Assembly: GCA_963707125.1 (NCBI GenBank)
Contig: CAVPOU010000019.1
Span: forward strand, 1-64,000
Direction: 5' to 3'
From: CAVPDE01 sp963707125
GTDB lineage: Bacteria; Desulfobacterota; DSM-4660; Desulfatiglandales; HGW-15
Length of the DNA stretch: 64,000 nt
Position 1 is the stretch's first letter, and each line of letters starts with the position of its first letter. The translations under genes and the position numbers were made by a program. This document shows, one piece after another, positions 7,875 through 15,671 of this stretch. The notes beneath the pieces were generated by a model. It had not been told where the DNA came from, did not search any database, and saw nothing but the letters and a program-made list of their open reading frames with translations.

Positions 7875-9440
7875 CTATCCCTCCATAAACCCATCGGAGA
7901 TGGATTCGATCAACCACTTAGATCCCTGCCTAACCAACCGAGTCCATCGGTTGATTTGGCCAGGTGAATCCTTGGCTGGCCACGTCTCGATACACAGAGC
8001 GTGATCAGCATCCAGCATCTCAAAGCGCTGCGCTGAAGGCAAGACACCCTCTGTTAGCTTCCGGCCGGCCCGGATCGATTCTCTGAGAGTCACTCGATGT
8101 AGGGCTCCCTGTGAAGTCTCGACAGGGAAGGAGACGATCAGGTCGAGGCCGGCTTCAAAATCGGCGTCTTCAAATCGTGCTCGGTTGAAGCGCCCCATGA
8201 CCTCGCGGAGAGGAGCATGGGCCGTGCTTCGTCGGGTCACGAGACGTGTGCTCAGCAGAGGATCGATCCCTCCGTGAGCGTCCACCAGCCAGACCGGCCG
8301 GCCCAACTCCTCGGGAATCCTGTAGGCCGGCGTTCCCTCCAGATCATGCAACAGAGAATCGAAGGGCTCTCTGGGAGCCAGGAAAAGATCGGCGTCGGGC
8401 CACTGCTCCAATGCTTTCTTGCCCGTGCGAATAAAGTCCTCCACCATCAGCAATCCTGCCGCCATGATGTTGCCGCCGTAGGTACCATTTTCAACGGCCT
8501 CTACCTGGTGGATGTTGGGCGCTGAGGCCGTTTTCTCCTTCACCAGGGATTCCAGGCGGCAAAACGCAGCTGCGGAAGAGAGCCATACGACCTTTCTGTA
8601 AGCGCCGCCGCCGTTTTTGGGATTTCCCCTCAGGGTCTTTGCGACGATCGCCGCCACGCGAACCCGCAGCGGAGAAACCATGTCCGGATGCGGGATCAAA
8701 GGCACTCGATAGGCGGTCTTCATTCGCTCCGCAAAATCCGTAAACTCTGCCAGGGAGCACTCCAGATCCGCCACGACCTCAGGCCGAGTGCGCTTGGTGT
8801 GCCCGGGCCAATATAAAATCACGGAGCTTGCCCCTTGAGAGACGAAGTGGGCATAGGTCCGTTCAGTGTCATCCCAACCACAGATCTTCGGGAGAGGAAC
8901 GATCGTGCCGATTAGGTCCATCTTGTGAGCACGGATAAGAGGCAGCGAGGAGATGGCCGTCTCTGCCCTCTTTGGGTCCTGGCCGAATATGCGCGCCCAG
9001 AAAGAGGGCTCCAGGGAATGAAGGGACACATTGATTTCGATGGGTTTATAGGCGGAGAGCCTTTTCAAGAACATCGAATCGAGCATGGTAGCGTTGGTCG
9101 TGAAGCAGAGGGTGTTGTAGAAGAATTTACGTCGAACCATTTCAAGAATGTCGAACAATCGCGGATGAAGCAGAGCCTCTCCTTCGGAGATGCGGCCGGG
9201 CAGGCTATCGCTCATTCTTATGGGGTCGTCGTTGGCATTCATGGCACAGAGTTGAAGCTTGATATCTTCAATGTCCCTGAAAAATCCGCCTGCCACAGGA
9301 AAGGGATTCAAGTGATTGGAGCAGAACAGGCAGCGGCTGTTGCAGACTGCACTAATAGGCAGTTGATTGGACGGCTGACCGCCGGCCAGCCATTCACATA
9401 TGAACGGAGTCAGGGTGAAAGCCTTATTTTCAGTCCTCAT
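7875..9440 (-). CDS. Radical SAM protein with DUF512-like C-terminal part
   Basis: 521 residues from ATG 9440 (AAGAGG 8 bases upstream; the alternative TTG at 9446 lacks a site). The Cys motif is CNSRCLFC (C33, C37, C40), preceded by PISAVCNSRC. The chain continues with a barrel containing CFTTNATM and INVSLHS. In place of a SPASM domain, the C-terminal half carries ENGTYGGNIMAAGLLMVEDF, which resembles the DUF512 motif (NxxFG..I.VAGLL.G.D) found in a separate class of radical SAM proteins, then an unassigned domain ending VSFPVETSQGALHRVTLRES. It follows the PqqD-like gene by 12 bases and touches the S26 gene, so it is part of the same operon. Substrate unknown; its different architecture suggests a distinct step from the SPASM enzymes. 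Confidence 0.8.
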   Translation of the reverse strand: MRTENKAFTLTPFICEWLAGGQPSNQLPISAVCNSRCLFCSNHLNPFPVAGGFFRDIEDIKLQLCAMNANDDPIRMSDSLPGRISEGEALLHPRLFDILEMVRRKFFYNTLCFTTNATMLDSMFLKRLSAYKPIEINVSLHSLEPSFWARIFGQDPKRAETAISSLPLIRAHKMDLIGTIVPLPKICGWDDTERTYAHFVSQGASSVILYWPGHTKRTRPEVVADLECSLAEFTDFAERMKTAYRVPLIPHPDMVSPLRVRVAAIVAKTLRGNPKNGGGAYRKVVWLSSAAAFCRLESLVKEKTASAPNIHQVEAVENGTYGGNIMAAGLLMVEDFIRTGKKALEQWPDADLFLAPREPFDSLLHDLEGTPAYRIPEELGRPVWLVDAHGGIDPLLSTRLVTRRSTAHAPLREVMGRFNRARFEDADFEAGLDLIVSFPVETSQGALHRVTLRESIRAGRKLTEGVLPSAQRFEMLDADHALCIETWPAKDSPGQINRWTRLVRQGSKWLIESISDGFMEG

Positions 9441-9452
9441 GCGCAAGCCTCT

Positions 9453-9776
9453 TCAGACAACCTCTACGAGGATCCGCCGCCGGACCAGCTCATTTACCAG
9501 TCCGATCAGATCCTGCTCGATTTCTTCCTCAGGAGCCTCAAACTCCACGGAGAGCTCCCCCAAAACGTCCTTCAGCTTCTTTTTACCGTCCAGCCGGTCC
9601 CAGATGGCCTTTCCGGTCTCGTTCATGGTGTAAAGCTCGTCCTCCATGTCCCCGATCCCAGCGACCAGAGGCACGATGATGAGTTCGCCCTCAATCTCCC
9701 GGGCTACCACATCCTCCGAAGGAACATAGAGCTTATCAAGAGAAACCTTGGCTTCCATTTGCAATTCAGCGCTCAT
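9453..9776 (-). CDS. PqqD-family peptide chaperone/carrier
   Basis: 107 residues. The segment VSLDKLYVPSEDVVAREIEGELIIVPL, then YTMNETGKAIWDRLDGKKKLKDVLGEL and VEFEAPEEEIEQDLIGLVNELVRRRILVEV, is the typical PqqD/RRE pattern: beta strands, then N-x-TG..IW..LDG and helices. This family binds the leader of a ribosomal peptide and presents it to a radical SAM enzyme. ATG at 9776 overlaps the end of the upstream SPASM gene by 11 bases. Its position in the middle of the cassette supports a peptide-modification role. A naming as ScmD or GeoRSP-type PqqD is possible but cannot be settled here. Confidence 0.88.
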   Translation of the reverse strand: MSAELQMEAKVSLDKLYVPSEDVVAREIEGELIIVPLVAGIGDMEDELYTMNETGKAIWDRLDGKKKLKDVLGELSVEFEAPEEEIEQDLIGLVNELVRRRILVEVV

Positions 9777-10963
9777 CCCCTTTTCCCTCCGAAAATTTCC
9801 GAATCCTTTCTCTCCAGTCTTCTACTTCCCAGGCCATCTCCTTTTCTTCCAGCAACCTAAGCTGCCTCGCCTGAGCGTGGGCAATCTCACAAAGATACTC
9901 TACCGGGGTGTCCAGAGTCCCATGCTCCATCCAGGATTTTCCCGGGCATTGTTCGCAAAGCCCCTTTAAGAAGCACCGAGCGCAACGGAGCAGGTAGTCA
10001 GGATGAGTGGCCTTCGTCTCCCGCACTCCCGGGAAAAAGTGGCTTATCGCTTCTTTGAGAGATCCCTTTTCGAGGTCATAAACGGTATCCGGATGCCTGA
10101 GGTCCATGCAGAGTTGCAACTGCCCGTAGGAATCGACGGAAGCCCCTCCTATCCCAGCGCCGCACGAAAAGAGTTTATCTCCTGTCGGCCCCATAAACCT
10201 GGAGCAAAACTTTTTCATCTCTTTGAGGTATGTCGCTTTCCTTCGAGCAAGAAATCTCAATCCTTCCTGCGGTGCCGGCCTGATATTTCGAATGGCTCTG
10301 TTTTTGTTTTCATCTCTTCTGGAGTGAAGGTCAAAAAACACCGAATAGGAGGGCGGATCATCCATCCAGGGAATTGTAGATGCCCAGGTCTTCAAACTCT
10401 TCCACCTCTTCTTTGTTCGGCGGCAGAAGAGCACTCTTGACCACAAAAGGGACTTTCTTCTCCAAAAGAAGATTGATTCCCAGCCATGCCGCTTCAAAGG
10501 AGCCGGGAGCCCTGGTTATCGTCTCATAGGAAGTCCTCTTCATGCCATAGACCGTAATCTCTATTTTCTCCAGAGGCGGGATGCGCGAAAGCAATTCTGC
10601 GAGGGAGGGTGTGATCAGAGTGGCATTCGTGAAAAGGAGAACCTTGAGGCCGCTCTTTCTGGCACAAAGGTACAGCTCCTCAAAATCATCTCTCAAAAGC
10701 GGTTCTCCCCCTGTGAAACGTACGGTGAGGCATCCAAGGGAAGCCGCCTCTTTGAGAATGTGTTTTATTCCCTCTGTGGGAATTTCCCTTTTCTTGGCGA
10801 CTGGATCATCGGCCGGGAGATTGATACAGCAATGAACGCAGTTGTTGTTGCAGCGCTCGGTGAGTTCTATGTCAAGATCGCTCAGCGTGGGTTTTACCGT
10901 CTTCCAGAAAGAAGCCTTTTCTGAACTCAACCGAACGATGTAGGGGTTACCTTGTTCAACCAT
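9766..10963 (-). pseudogene. Radical SAM/SPASM protein with one internal frameshift
   Basis: Two overlapping frames make one SPASM protein of about 395 residues. The first (from 10963) holds the CNNNCVHC motif (C38, C42, C45), RFTGGEPLLRDDF and LLFTNATLI, and ends after EEFEDLGIYNSLDG. The second resumes as STIPWMDDPPSYSVF and carries the SPASM part (FSCGAGIGGASVDSYGQLQLCMDL, CARCFLKGLCEQCPG, YLCEIAHAQ) to the stop at 9766. The break is near 10380-10395 and is explained by a single extra or missing base. Upstream and downstream parts are otherwise well preserved, so it is either a very recent mutation, an assembly error, or a recoded frameshift. Overlaps the PqqD-like gene by 11 bases. Confidence 0.8.
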
Positions 10964-11068
10964 CAGGACTCATCCCGGGTTTCTGCTCAGTGGGCCATTG
11001 GTATCTTTTCTTTCGTTCCAAGGGCTCCTCTCGCTTCAGCGGAATCTTTTCTTTGACTTGTACACTAC

Positions 11069-11123
11069 TGTAGGAGGGACCTCCTGGTCCCGATATTTTC
11101 GCAACCGGGAGGTTGCTCCTACA
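11069..11123. repeat. Palindromic element (TGTAGGAG...CTCCTACA)
   Basis: Inverted repeat with two nested arms: TGTAGGAGGGACCTCCTGGT and ACCGGGAGGTTGCTCCTACA. It lies in the 373-base spacer 10964-11336 between the HprK-fusion gene and the frameshifted SPASM gene. No supported gene is seen in the rest of this spacer. Confidence 0.7.
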
Positions 11124-11336
11124 ATAGGGACAAAGCATGAAAAGACATCGGCCTCCCGCCCGCCCTGTTGAATAAGTAGTTCAAATCGAGAGGTGAGGAA
11201 CGGTACCAGCGCGCCTCATGCCTCTATAATGGGAAAGAGCTTACCGGCATTCAACAGGGCCAGTCACTTCAGAAAAGACAGCAATGTCCCGCTTAGAACT
11301 TTTGCGCATGGTGCAGAGAAGTTGGGAACTAAGATC

Positions 11337-13295
11337 CTAAAGTTCTCTCAACACTTCAATGACGCCTCCGCTCTTGTCGAATTGAAGAGAGTAGCAAGGA
11401 GCCTCGTGAGCGATCCGCTGCACGAGGGAAAGCATCCTGTCCCACCAATCCCTGGTCTCAAGGGGCTTGATCAGGTAAGGCAGGAGCTTCTTGAACCTCT
11501 GCCGTTTATCGTCGATGGGAATAAGGCGGTTCTGCTTAGCCTGCTCAAGGAACAACATGGCTTGGAGAGGTGCGGAGTTTGCTGACACCTCCGCAACATC
11601 CCCGTGGCTCCATGTTCCGTAGATTCTAAATCCCTCAGGCCTCTCCCTGACAATGATCCGGTCGTCGCAGAGGATCTCAGCTTTTTCCTTCAGCATCATT
11701 GCCATGGTTGATTTTCCTGCATCGGAATGGCCGACGAAGAGCAGTCCTTTGTCCTCCAGAATAACCCCGGCGGAGTGGAGGTAACAACCCCCTCTGTCGG
11801 ACAGAACCCGGGCGAGCAGGATTTGATCCGTGGGAAAGAGGGTGAGGGAATGAAGGTTGCCCTCCAAGTAAAAATCTTTCTGGTCATCACCATGGTAAAT
11901 CGTTGCACGGGAATGATCATGATTGAAAACGGCCACAATATGGATGTCCCTGTCTTCAGGGTCAGGCGAGATGCCTACATAGATCCAGGAATTTCCCTTC
12001 TTGTAAATTGCCCAGGGCGGCTTTCGATAGATCTCCTCTCCAAGATCCTGGCTGCTTAGGTCAGGCAAAGAGAAGATGTGCCTCAGAGTGATTGTGTCTT
12101 CACCGGGGCTATCCGTCTCAAAGCGCTTAAACTTGGGTCCGAAAGTGGCATCCGTTATAGGAAGATCGGATGCCACTTGAATCGTGATGCCGGCGATTTG
12201 ATAATAGCGACGGTGATCCCTTTCCCAGCTCTTCTTGAACGTCTCACTCTCCCTAGCCACAGAACAGAGATATTCTACCTTTGCGGGGAAACGCCGATGC
12301 TCTAAATAGCCATACACGGGGCACCAGAGACAATCCTCCCTGAATCCGCAGGAGCCGCAGTTTTCTTCGTATTCCTTGCCGCCCCTTACTTTCTCAACGA
12401 GGGAAGGGATGAAGACATCCCAGCCTTCCTGAAAGCTTCCCGTCTTTAGGTCGTAGCGAAGAGCAGCGTCTTTGATAAAAGAACAAAAGGTCATCTGCCC
12501 GTAAGGGTCTACGTGAAAGTCCCGTCTAACGGCAATGCATGAAGCGAATAGGCGGCCGTCATCCTTCACGTGCCGGCACCCCAAACCATCTTCTTTCTGC
12601 GCACTGTCTTCCAAGGATAGATCGGGCTTGTTTAACTCTATGACATCCCTGGGATCAAGCCTCTGCCTGATGATCTCCCTGTTTCTTTCAGAGTCACCAC
12701 AGGCCGATAGATAGAGCCAGGTAGCTCCGATTCGCCAGTGGGGGCTCAAGGATTCTGCCAGACGGATCATTTCATTGAGCTGCCCATAGTTATCCTTCAT
12801 CGGGATAAGCTGGACGATAAAGCCGGCCCCAACCTCCTTCAAGTAGGCAAACCCCCGGAGCGTAGCCTCGAAGGAACCCGGGGTCCTGGTGATGTGGTCA
12901 TGGACCTCGGCCGTGGCTCCGTAGAGGGCGACCATCTTGGTCCCTTTTCTTTTCATCAGGCGAGCTATTTGAGGGTTTATCAATGTCCCGTTGGTGTTTA
13001 GAGAATAGGAGGCGCATTTGGCGGTCATGTAATCAAATATCTCAGGGAAATCGGGCCTGAGCATGGGCTCACCACCGGAGATGGCCCACTTGCGACAGCC
13101 CATGGTTCTGGCCTCGTCCACGATTCTGGCTATCTCATCAAAGGTCAGTTCATTTTCTCTCTCCGGGGACTTAGCAGGGAGACTTACCCAGCAGTGGCGA
13201 CAGGCGTTGTTGCAGCGGTAGGTGAGATCAAAGCTTCCTTCAAGGGGAAGGCGGGGACCATCTTGAACTGCAATCCATTCACAATAGTCTTGCAT
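11337..13295 (-). CDS. Radical SAM/SPASM protein fused to an HPr-kinase-like ATPase domain
   Basis: 652 residues, two enzymes in one chain. Residues 1 to about 360: radical SAM with CNNACRHC (C28, C32, C35), AISGGEPMLRPDFPEIF, SLNTNGTLI and SPASM cysteines in MTFCSFIK and CGSCGFREDCLWCPVYG. After a linker, residues about 400-652 form an HprK-like domain with P-loop GHSDAGKST (522-530), AEILCDDRIIV and the C-terminal WWDRMLSLV region. HprK-like proteins without PTS partners are common in peptide-maturation cassettes; I recall stand-alone relatives named ScmC in the SynChlorMet cassette. The ATG at 13295 is the only plausible start before the first cluster Cys. First gene after the promoter at 13305-13334. 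Possible role: modification coupled to ATP-dependent recognition or phosphorylation; unproven. Confidence 0.85.
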   Translation of the reverse strand: MQDYCEWIAVQDGPRLPLEGSFDLTYRCNNACRHCWVSLPAKSPERENELTFDEIARIVDEARTMGCRKWAISGGEPMLRPDFPEIFDYMTAKCASYSLNTNGTLINPQIARLMKRKGTKMVALYGATAEVHDHITRTPGSFEATLRGFAYLKEVGAGFIVQLIPMKDNYGQLNEMIRLAESLSPHWRIGATWLYLSACGDSERNREIIRQRLDPRDVIELNKPDLSLEDSAQKEDGLGCRHVKDDGRLFASCIAVRRDFHVDPYGQMTFCSFIKDAALRYDLKTGSFQEGWDVFIPSLVEKVRGGKEYEENCGSCGFREDCLWCPVYGYLEHRRFPAKVEYLCSVARESETFKKSWERDHRRYYQIAGITIQVASDLPITDATFGPKFKRFETDSPGEDTITLRHIFSLPDLSSQDLGEEIYRKPPWAIYKKGNSWIYVGISPDPEDRDIHIVAVFNHDHSRATIYHGDDQKDFYLEGNLHSLTLFPTDQILLARVLSDRGGCYLHSAGVILEDKGLLFVGHSDAGKSTMAMMLKEKAEILCDDRIIVRERPEGFRIYGTWSHGDVAEVSANSAPLQAMLFLEQAKQNRLIPIDDKRQRFKKLLPYLIKPLETRDWWDRMLSLVQRIAHEAPCYSLQFDKSGGVIEVLREL

Positions 13296-13304
13296 ACAAG
13301 GTAA

Positions 13305-13334
13305 ATCATAGCACTCTGTTGCTTACATTCTCAA
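13305..13334 (-). promoter_or_regulatory. Sigma70-like promoter of the RiPP cassette
   Basis: Minus strand TTGAGA (13334-13329), 18-base spacer, TATGAT (13310-13305). The start codon of the first gene lies about 10 bases after the -10 box, so the transcript would have almost no leader. About 85 bases of this region are repeated at 26334-26420 in front of the truncated radical SAM copy. Confidence 0.55.
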
Positions 13335-13670
13335 TCTCTTTTACGCCCTCTTAGGATAGTGGAGAAAACGTGTTTGCATGGGGGAGGAACAGAAGGTTGG
13401 CGGTTTTGAGGGGGGAAGGCATCTAAATGATTTTACCGGCCCAGAGCATTTCGCAGAAGGTTTGCCACGGCAGAACCGTCTATGACAAATGTGGCTATTA
13501 AGTCAAATTGTTTGTGATAATTTGGAGTGAAATGCAGGTTTGTCATGCATCCCATAGGGGTACAGTCCTGTGACCGGTCGAAAGCTTCGAGCGGAAGGCG
13601 GGGAGGCCCTCTAGAGTTTTGGTAACCTGGCCTCTTCAAAAGATGTTTCCCTTTGTCACGTTCTTCCTTC
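13335..13670. other. Intergenic region without supported gene
   Basis: Divergent spacer between the RiPP cassette (minus) and the toxin-antitoxin pair (plus). Weak open frames occur but none has a ribosome site or recognisable product. Confidence 0.5.
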
Positions 13671-13699
13671 TTGCTTGCCTGTACCACAAGTGTTACACT
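13671..13699 (+). promoter_or_regulatory. Sigma70-like promoter of the RHH/RelE-type module
   Basis: TTGCTT (13671-13676), 17-base spacer, TACACT (13694-13699), 24 bases before the antitoxin ATG. Short inverted bases around TGTTACACTT could serve autoregulation, but no clear operator is visible. Confidence 0.5.
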
Positions 13700-13722
13700 T
13701 AAAAAAAACAGGGAGGTATGCC

Positions 13723-13950
13723 ATGCCTGCGAAAAATCCCAGAGTTAATATTGTCGTCGAACCGCCCATTTATGGTGTCATGCAAGATCTTGCTGAACAC
13801 CAGGGCCTTTCCCTTTCAGCCCTGGCCAAGGTGTTGATCACAGAGGCCCTCGAGCTTAGGGAAGATGCCGGCCTCGCCCGCTTTGCCGAAAAAAGAGAGA
13901 AAACCTTTGATCGCAAGAAAGCCCTGACTCACAAAGAGGTCTGGGGCTGA
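13723..13950 (+). CDS. Antitoxin-like small DNA-binding protein
   Basis: 75 residues from ATG 13723, with GGGAGG six bases upstream. NIVVEPPIYGVMQDLAEHQGLSLSALAKVLITEALELRED fits a ribbon-helix-helix DNA-binding fold (strand, then two helices), as in antitoxins of RelE/ParE modules. The acidic/basic C-terminal tail (AEKREKTFDRKKALTHKEVWG) would wrap the toxin. The stop directly abuts the toxin start. Cytoplasmic; expected to neutralise the toxin and repress its own promoter. Confidence 0.8.
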   Translation: MPAKNPRVNIVVEPPIYGVMQDLAEHQGLSLSALAKVLITEALELREDAGLARFAEKREKTFDRKKALTHKEVWG

Positions 13951-13953
13951 GTG

Positions 13954-14247
13954 ATGGAGTTCTTTCTTCGCTACCATCCGGACGTCCGGCAAATCGACCT
14001 GCCTCTTATCAACAAGAGAAACCGAGAAAGAATCAAGAAAGCGATTGGAACCCGCCTCCGCACTGCGCCGCAGGACTATGGAGTGCCTTTGCGCAAGACC
14101 CTCAAGGGCTACTGGAAGCTGAGAGTCGGCGACTATAGGATCGTCTTCAAGATAGTCGAATCCGACGTGTGGATCTTCGGAATCCGCCACCGCAAAGACA
14201 TTTACAGAGCAGTGAAATCCTGTTCCACCTTTCCCTTCAGAAGATAA
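13954..14247 (+). CDS. RelE/ParE-family toxin, C-terminus altered by adjoining dnaE fragment
   Basis: 97 residues from ATG 13954 (an in-frame GTG at 13951 abuts the antitoxin stop). The core GTRLRTAPQDYGVPLRKTLKGYWKLRVGDYRIVFKIVESDVWIFGIRHRKDIY is the RelE/ParE beta-sheet with the characteristic LRVGDYRI(V)F strand and the late Arg/His. The last residues (VKSCSTFPFRR) are translated from a piece of dnaE 3'-end sequence beginning near 14215, so the original C-terminus was replaced. Activity may be retained because the RelE core is complete. Expected to cleave mRNA at the ribosome or to target gyrase; the subtype is undecided. Confidence 0.82.
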   Translation: MEFFLRYHPDVRQIDLPLINKRNRERIKKAIGTRLRTAPQDYGVPLRKTLKGYWKLRVGDYRIVFKIVESDVWIFGIRHRKDIYRAVKSCSTFPFRR

Positions 14248-14345
14248 GGTCTCATCTCGTTCAGCACGTGGCAGAATTGGTGGTAAGAAGCTGGGAAGAA
14301 AACCGCCTCATAGATACCGGTGGTGGGCTGAAAGGCACGGAAGGT
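14215..14345 (-). pseudogene. dnaE 3'-end fragment, copy 1
   Basis: Minus-strand remnant matching the C-terminal OB-fold part of the dnaE2 gene at 43270-43640 (region encoding YETVFFP..YHRFCHVLNEMRPYLLKGKVEQDFT). It shares AGATAAGGTCTCATCTCGTT with copy 2 and is closest to that copy. No start or stop of its own; it is fused to the toxin gene end on one side. Confidence 0.75.
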
Positions 14346-14388
14346 ATCTTTGCTGAACTGAGTCAGGTTTTACCAGCTTGAGGAAACA

Positions 14389-14937
14389 TCAATTTGTCGT
14401 GTTTGGACATCGCTTGAAATCACTGGTCAAGCGATCCAGGATACCCGCTTTTTGTGAGGCATCTATATTGAGCATCTCGATCCTCTCGCGCAGGATGTGT
14501 TCCTTTACCAGTCCCTGCTTGATCGCCGTTCGGACAAATTCAAGGTCCTTGTCTCTGGCAGAGACATATTTTCCTGCGATCAAGTCATGGATGTCCAGGC
14601 ACCATCCAGTGACCCCACCCGTGTTGTCACTCCTGATGGGGATCAGTCGTTTGTCCCATCCTACAGGAAGATTGCTTGCGGTCTCTTTGCTGACCCCGTG
14701 AGCGTAATACCCAAAAGCATCATGGAAGGGTGAAAGCTCCCCAATGCTTCCATCAATGGTGTCACTCCTATGGGGTTTGTTCTTCGGAAAGACATCTGCC
14801 TCAATGGAGAGAAGAAAGTGGCCAGGCAGATCGGGGAATTGAGCGAAAACCGATGCGCTTCCAAGGATGACGACTTCGTTATCGTCGGCGATGCTCCCCG
14901 CTGCCCGGATAATATGCTCTAATTGTAAACGATTCAT
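14389..14937 (-). CDS. DUF6036-like nucleotidyltransferase-fold protein
   Basis: 182 residues, beginning MNRLQLEHIIRAAGSIADDNEVVILGSASVFAQFPDLP. The ILGSASVF segment followed by LLSIEADVFPKNKP matches the minimal nucleotidyltransferase pattern (GS..., then D/E-x-D) of DUF6036-type proteins, which behave like AbiEii/MNT toxins in two-gene modules. Ribosome site GGTGGATG precedes ATG 14937. The preceding gene overlaps it by 59 bases, so the two are coupled. A truncated copy lies at 18128-18385. Molecular function not established; toxin-antitoxin or phage defence is a family-level guess. Confidence 0.7.
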   Translation of the reverse strand: MNRLQLEHIIRAAGSIADDNEVVILGSASVFAQFPDLPGHFLLSIEADVFPKNKPHRSDTIDGSIGELSPFHDAFGYYAHGVSKETASNLPVGWDKRLIPIRSDNTGGVTGWCLDIHDLIAGKYVSARDKDLEFVRTAIKQGLVKEHILRERIEMLNIDASQKAGILDRLTSDFKRCPNTTN

Positions 14938-15226
14938 AGATCATCCACCTTTCCTTGGGGGTAAGAATGCCGCTGAAGGGACTGGACTGTCTTAAACGTG
15001 CTCCCTTTTCATCCGGCGAAAGCAATACACTCAAAACCTGGCTCAGTGGCCCATTGAGGATTTCGCTCCACTCTCGCCAAACAGGGGTTTCACCGTCTCG
15101 CTCTATCCACCGACTGAGATTTCCTTTTGCTATTTCGAGAAGCTGAGGATGTCGCTGCAAGCGGCGGGCAATCTCCTTGTGAAGCTGAAGACTTCTCTCC
15201 TCAATTCTTTTATGATCCGACCACAT
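14879..15226 (-). CDS. Hypothetical partner of DUF6036-like protein
   Basis: 115 residues (MWSDHKRIEERSLQLHKEIARRLQRHPQLLEIAKGNLSRW...). Helical and charged; no family recognised with certainty. The segment GETPVWREWSEILNGPLSQVLSVLL is followed by PFSGILTPKERWMIYESF, a pattern I associate with small genes placed before DUF6036 genes. It overlaps the downstream gene by 59 bases, typical of a co-translated pair. In the second locus (18128-18400) this partner is missing. Confidence 0.6.
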   Translation of the reverse strand: MWSDHKRIEERSLQLHKEIARRLQRHPQLLEIAKGNLSRWIERDGETPVWREWSEILNGPLSQVLSVLLSPDEKGARLRQSSPFSGILTPKERWMIYESFTIRAYYPGSGEHRRR

Positions 15227-15331
15227 GGCAACCTTTCTCGCACTCCCTGGAACGGAGCTCCTTATCGGTTGTCAGAGGAAAATCAATGCCCGATTCTCTC
15301 TTAAAGAGTTAATCCGTTCCAATGCGTTGCC

Positions 15332-15650
15332 CTAGATTTTAGGAGAAATGACCGGTTTCTTCAATGCTAAAAGAGGCGAAGTGATAAGAAGTCTCTTTTT
15401 CAGAGCCAATTTGTCCTCTTTGGATCTGTCCAAGAACCCGACCCAGTGAACCGTGAGGGTGACGGCCGTGAAATCCTGTTCTACCTTTCCCTTCAGAAGA
15501 TAAGGTCTCATCTCGTTCAGCACGTGGCAGAATCGGTGGTACGCCTTGGGGAAGAAGACCGTTTCATAGATGCCGGTGATGTCTTCAAAGGGGACGAACT
15601 TCATGGGGTCGCCGTCCCTGGTCTGTACGGTCTTGCCGGTGACGACAAGT
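15332..15650 (-). pseudogene. dnaE 3'-end fragment, copy 2
   Basis: Remnant reading MKFVPFEDITGIYETVFFPKAYHRFCHVLNEMRPYLLKGKVEQ, then TAVTLTVHWVGFLD, i.e. the C-terminal part of DnaE2. On the upstream side (high coordinates) it stops at about 15646, five residues before the MKFV segment. It sits directly downstream of the DUF6036 pair and upstream of the MFS gene end. Stretches of flank near 15245-15380 recur at 18405-18555. Confidence 0.78.
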
Positions 15651-15671
15651 TCACTCAGAAAAACCCTACTT

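Noticed and set aside
10956..11138. 60-codon minus frame between two cassette genes
   Set aside because: It is translated through a palindromic repeat and has no ribosome site or recognisable content.
11241..11309. 22-codon minus frame (MRKSSKRDIAVFSEVTGPVE) inside the RiPP cassette
   Set aside because: Very short, no leader or core-like features and no clear ribosome site.
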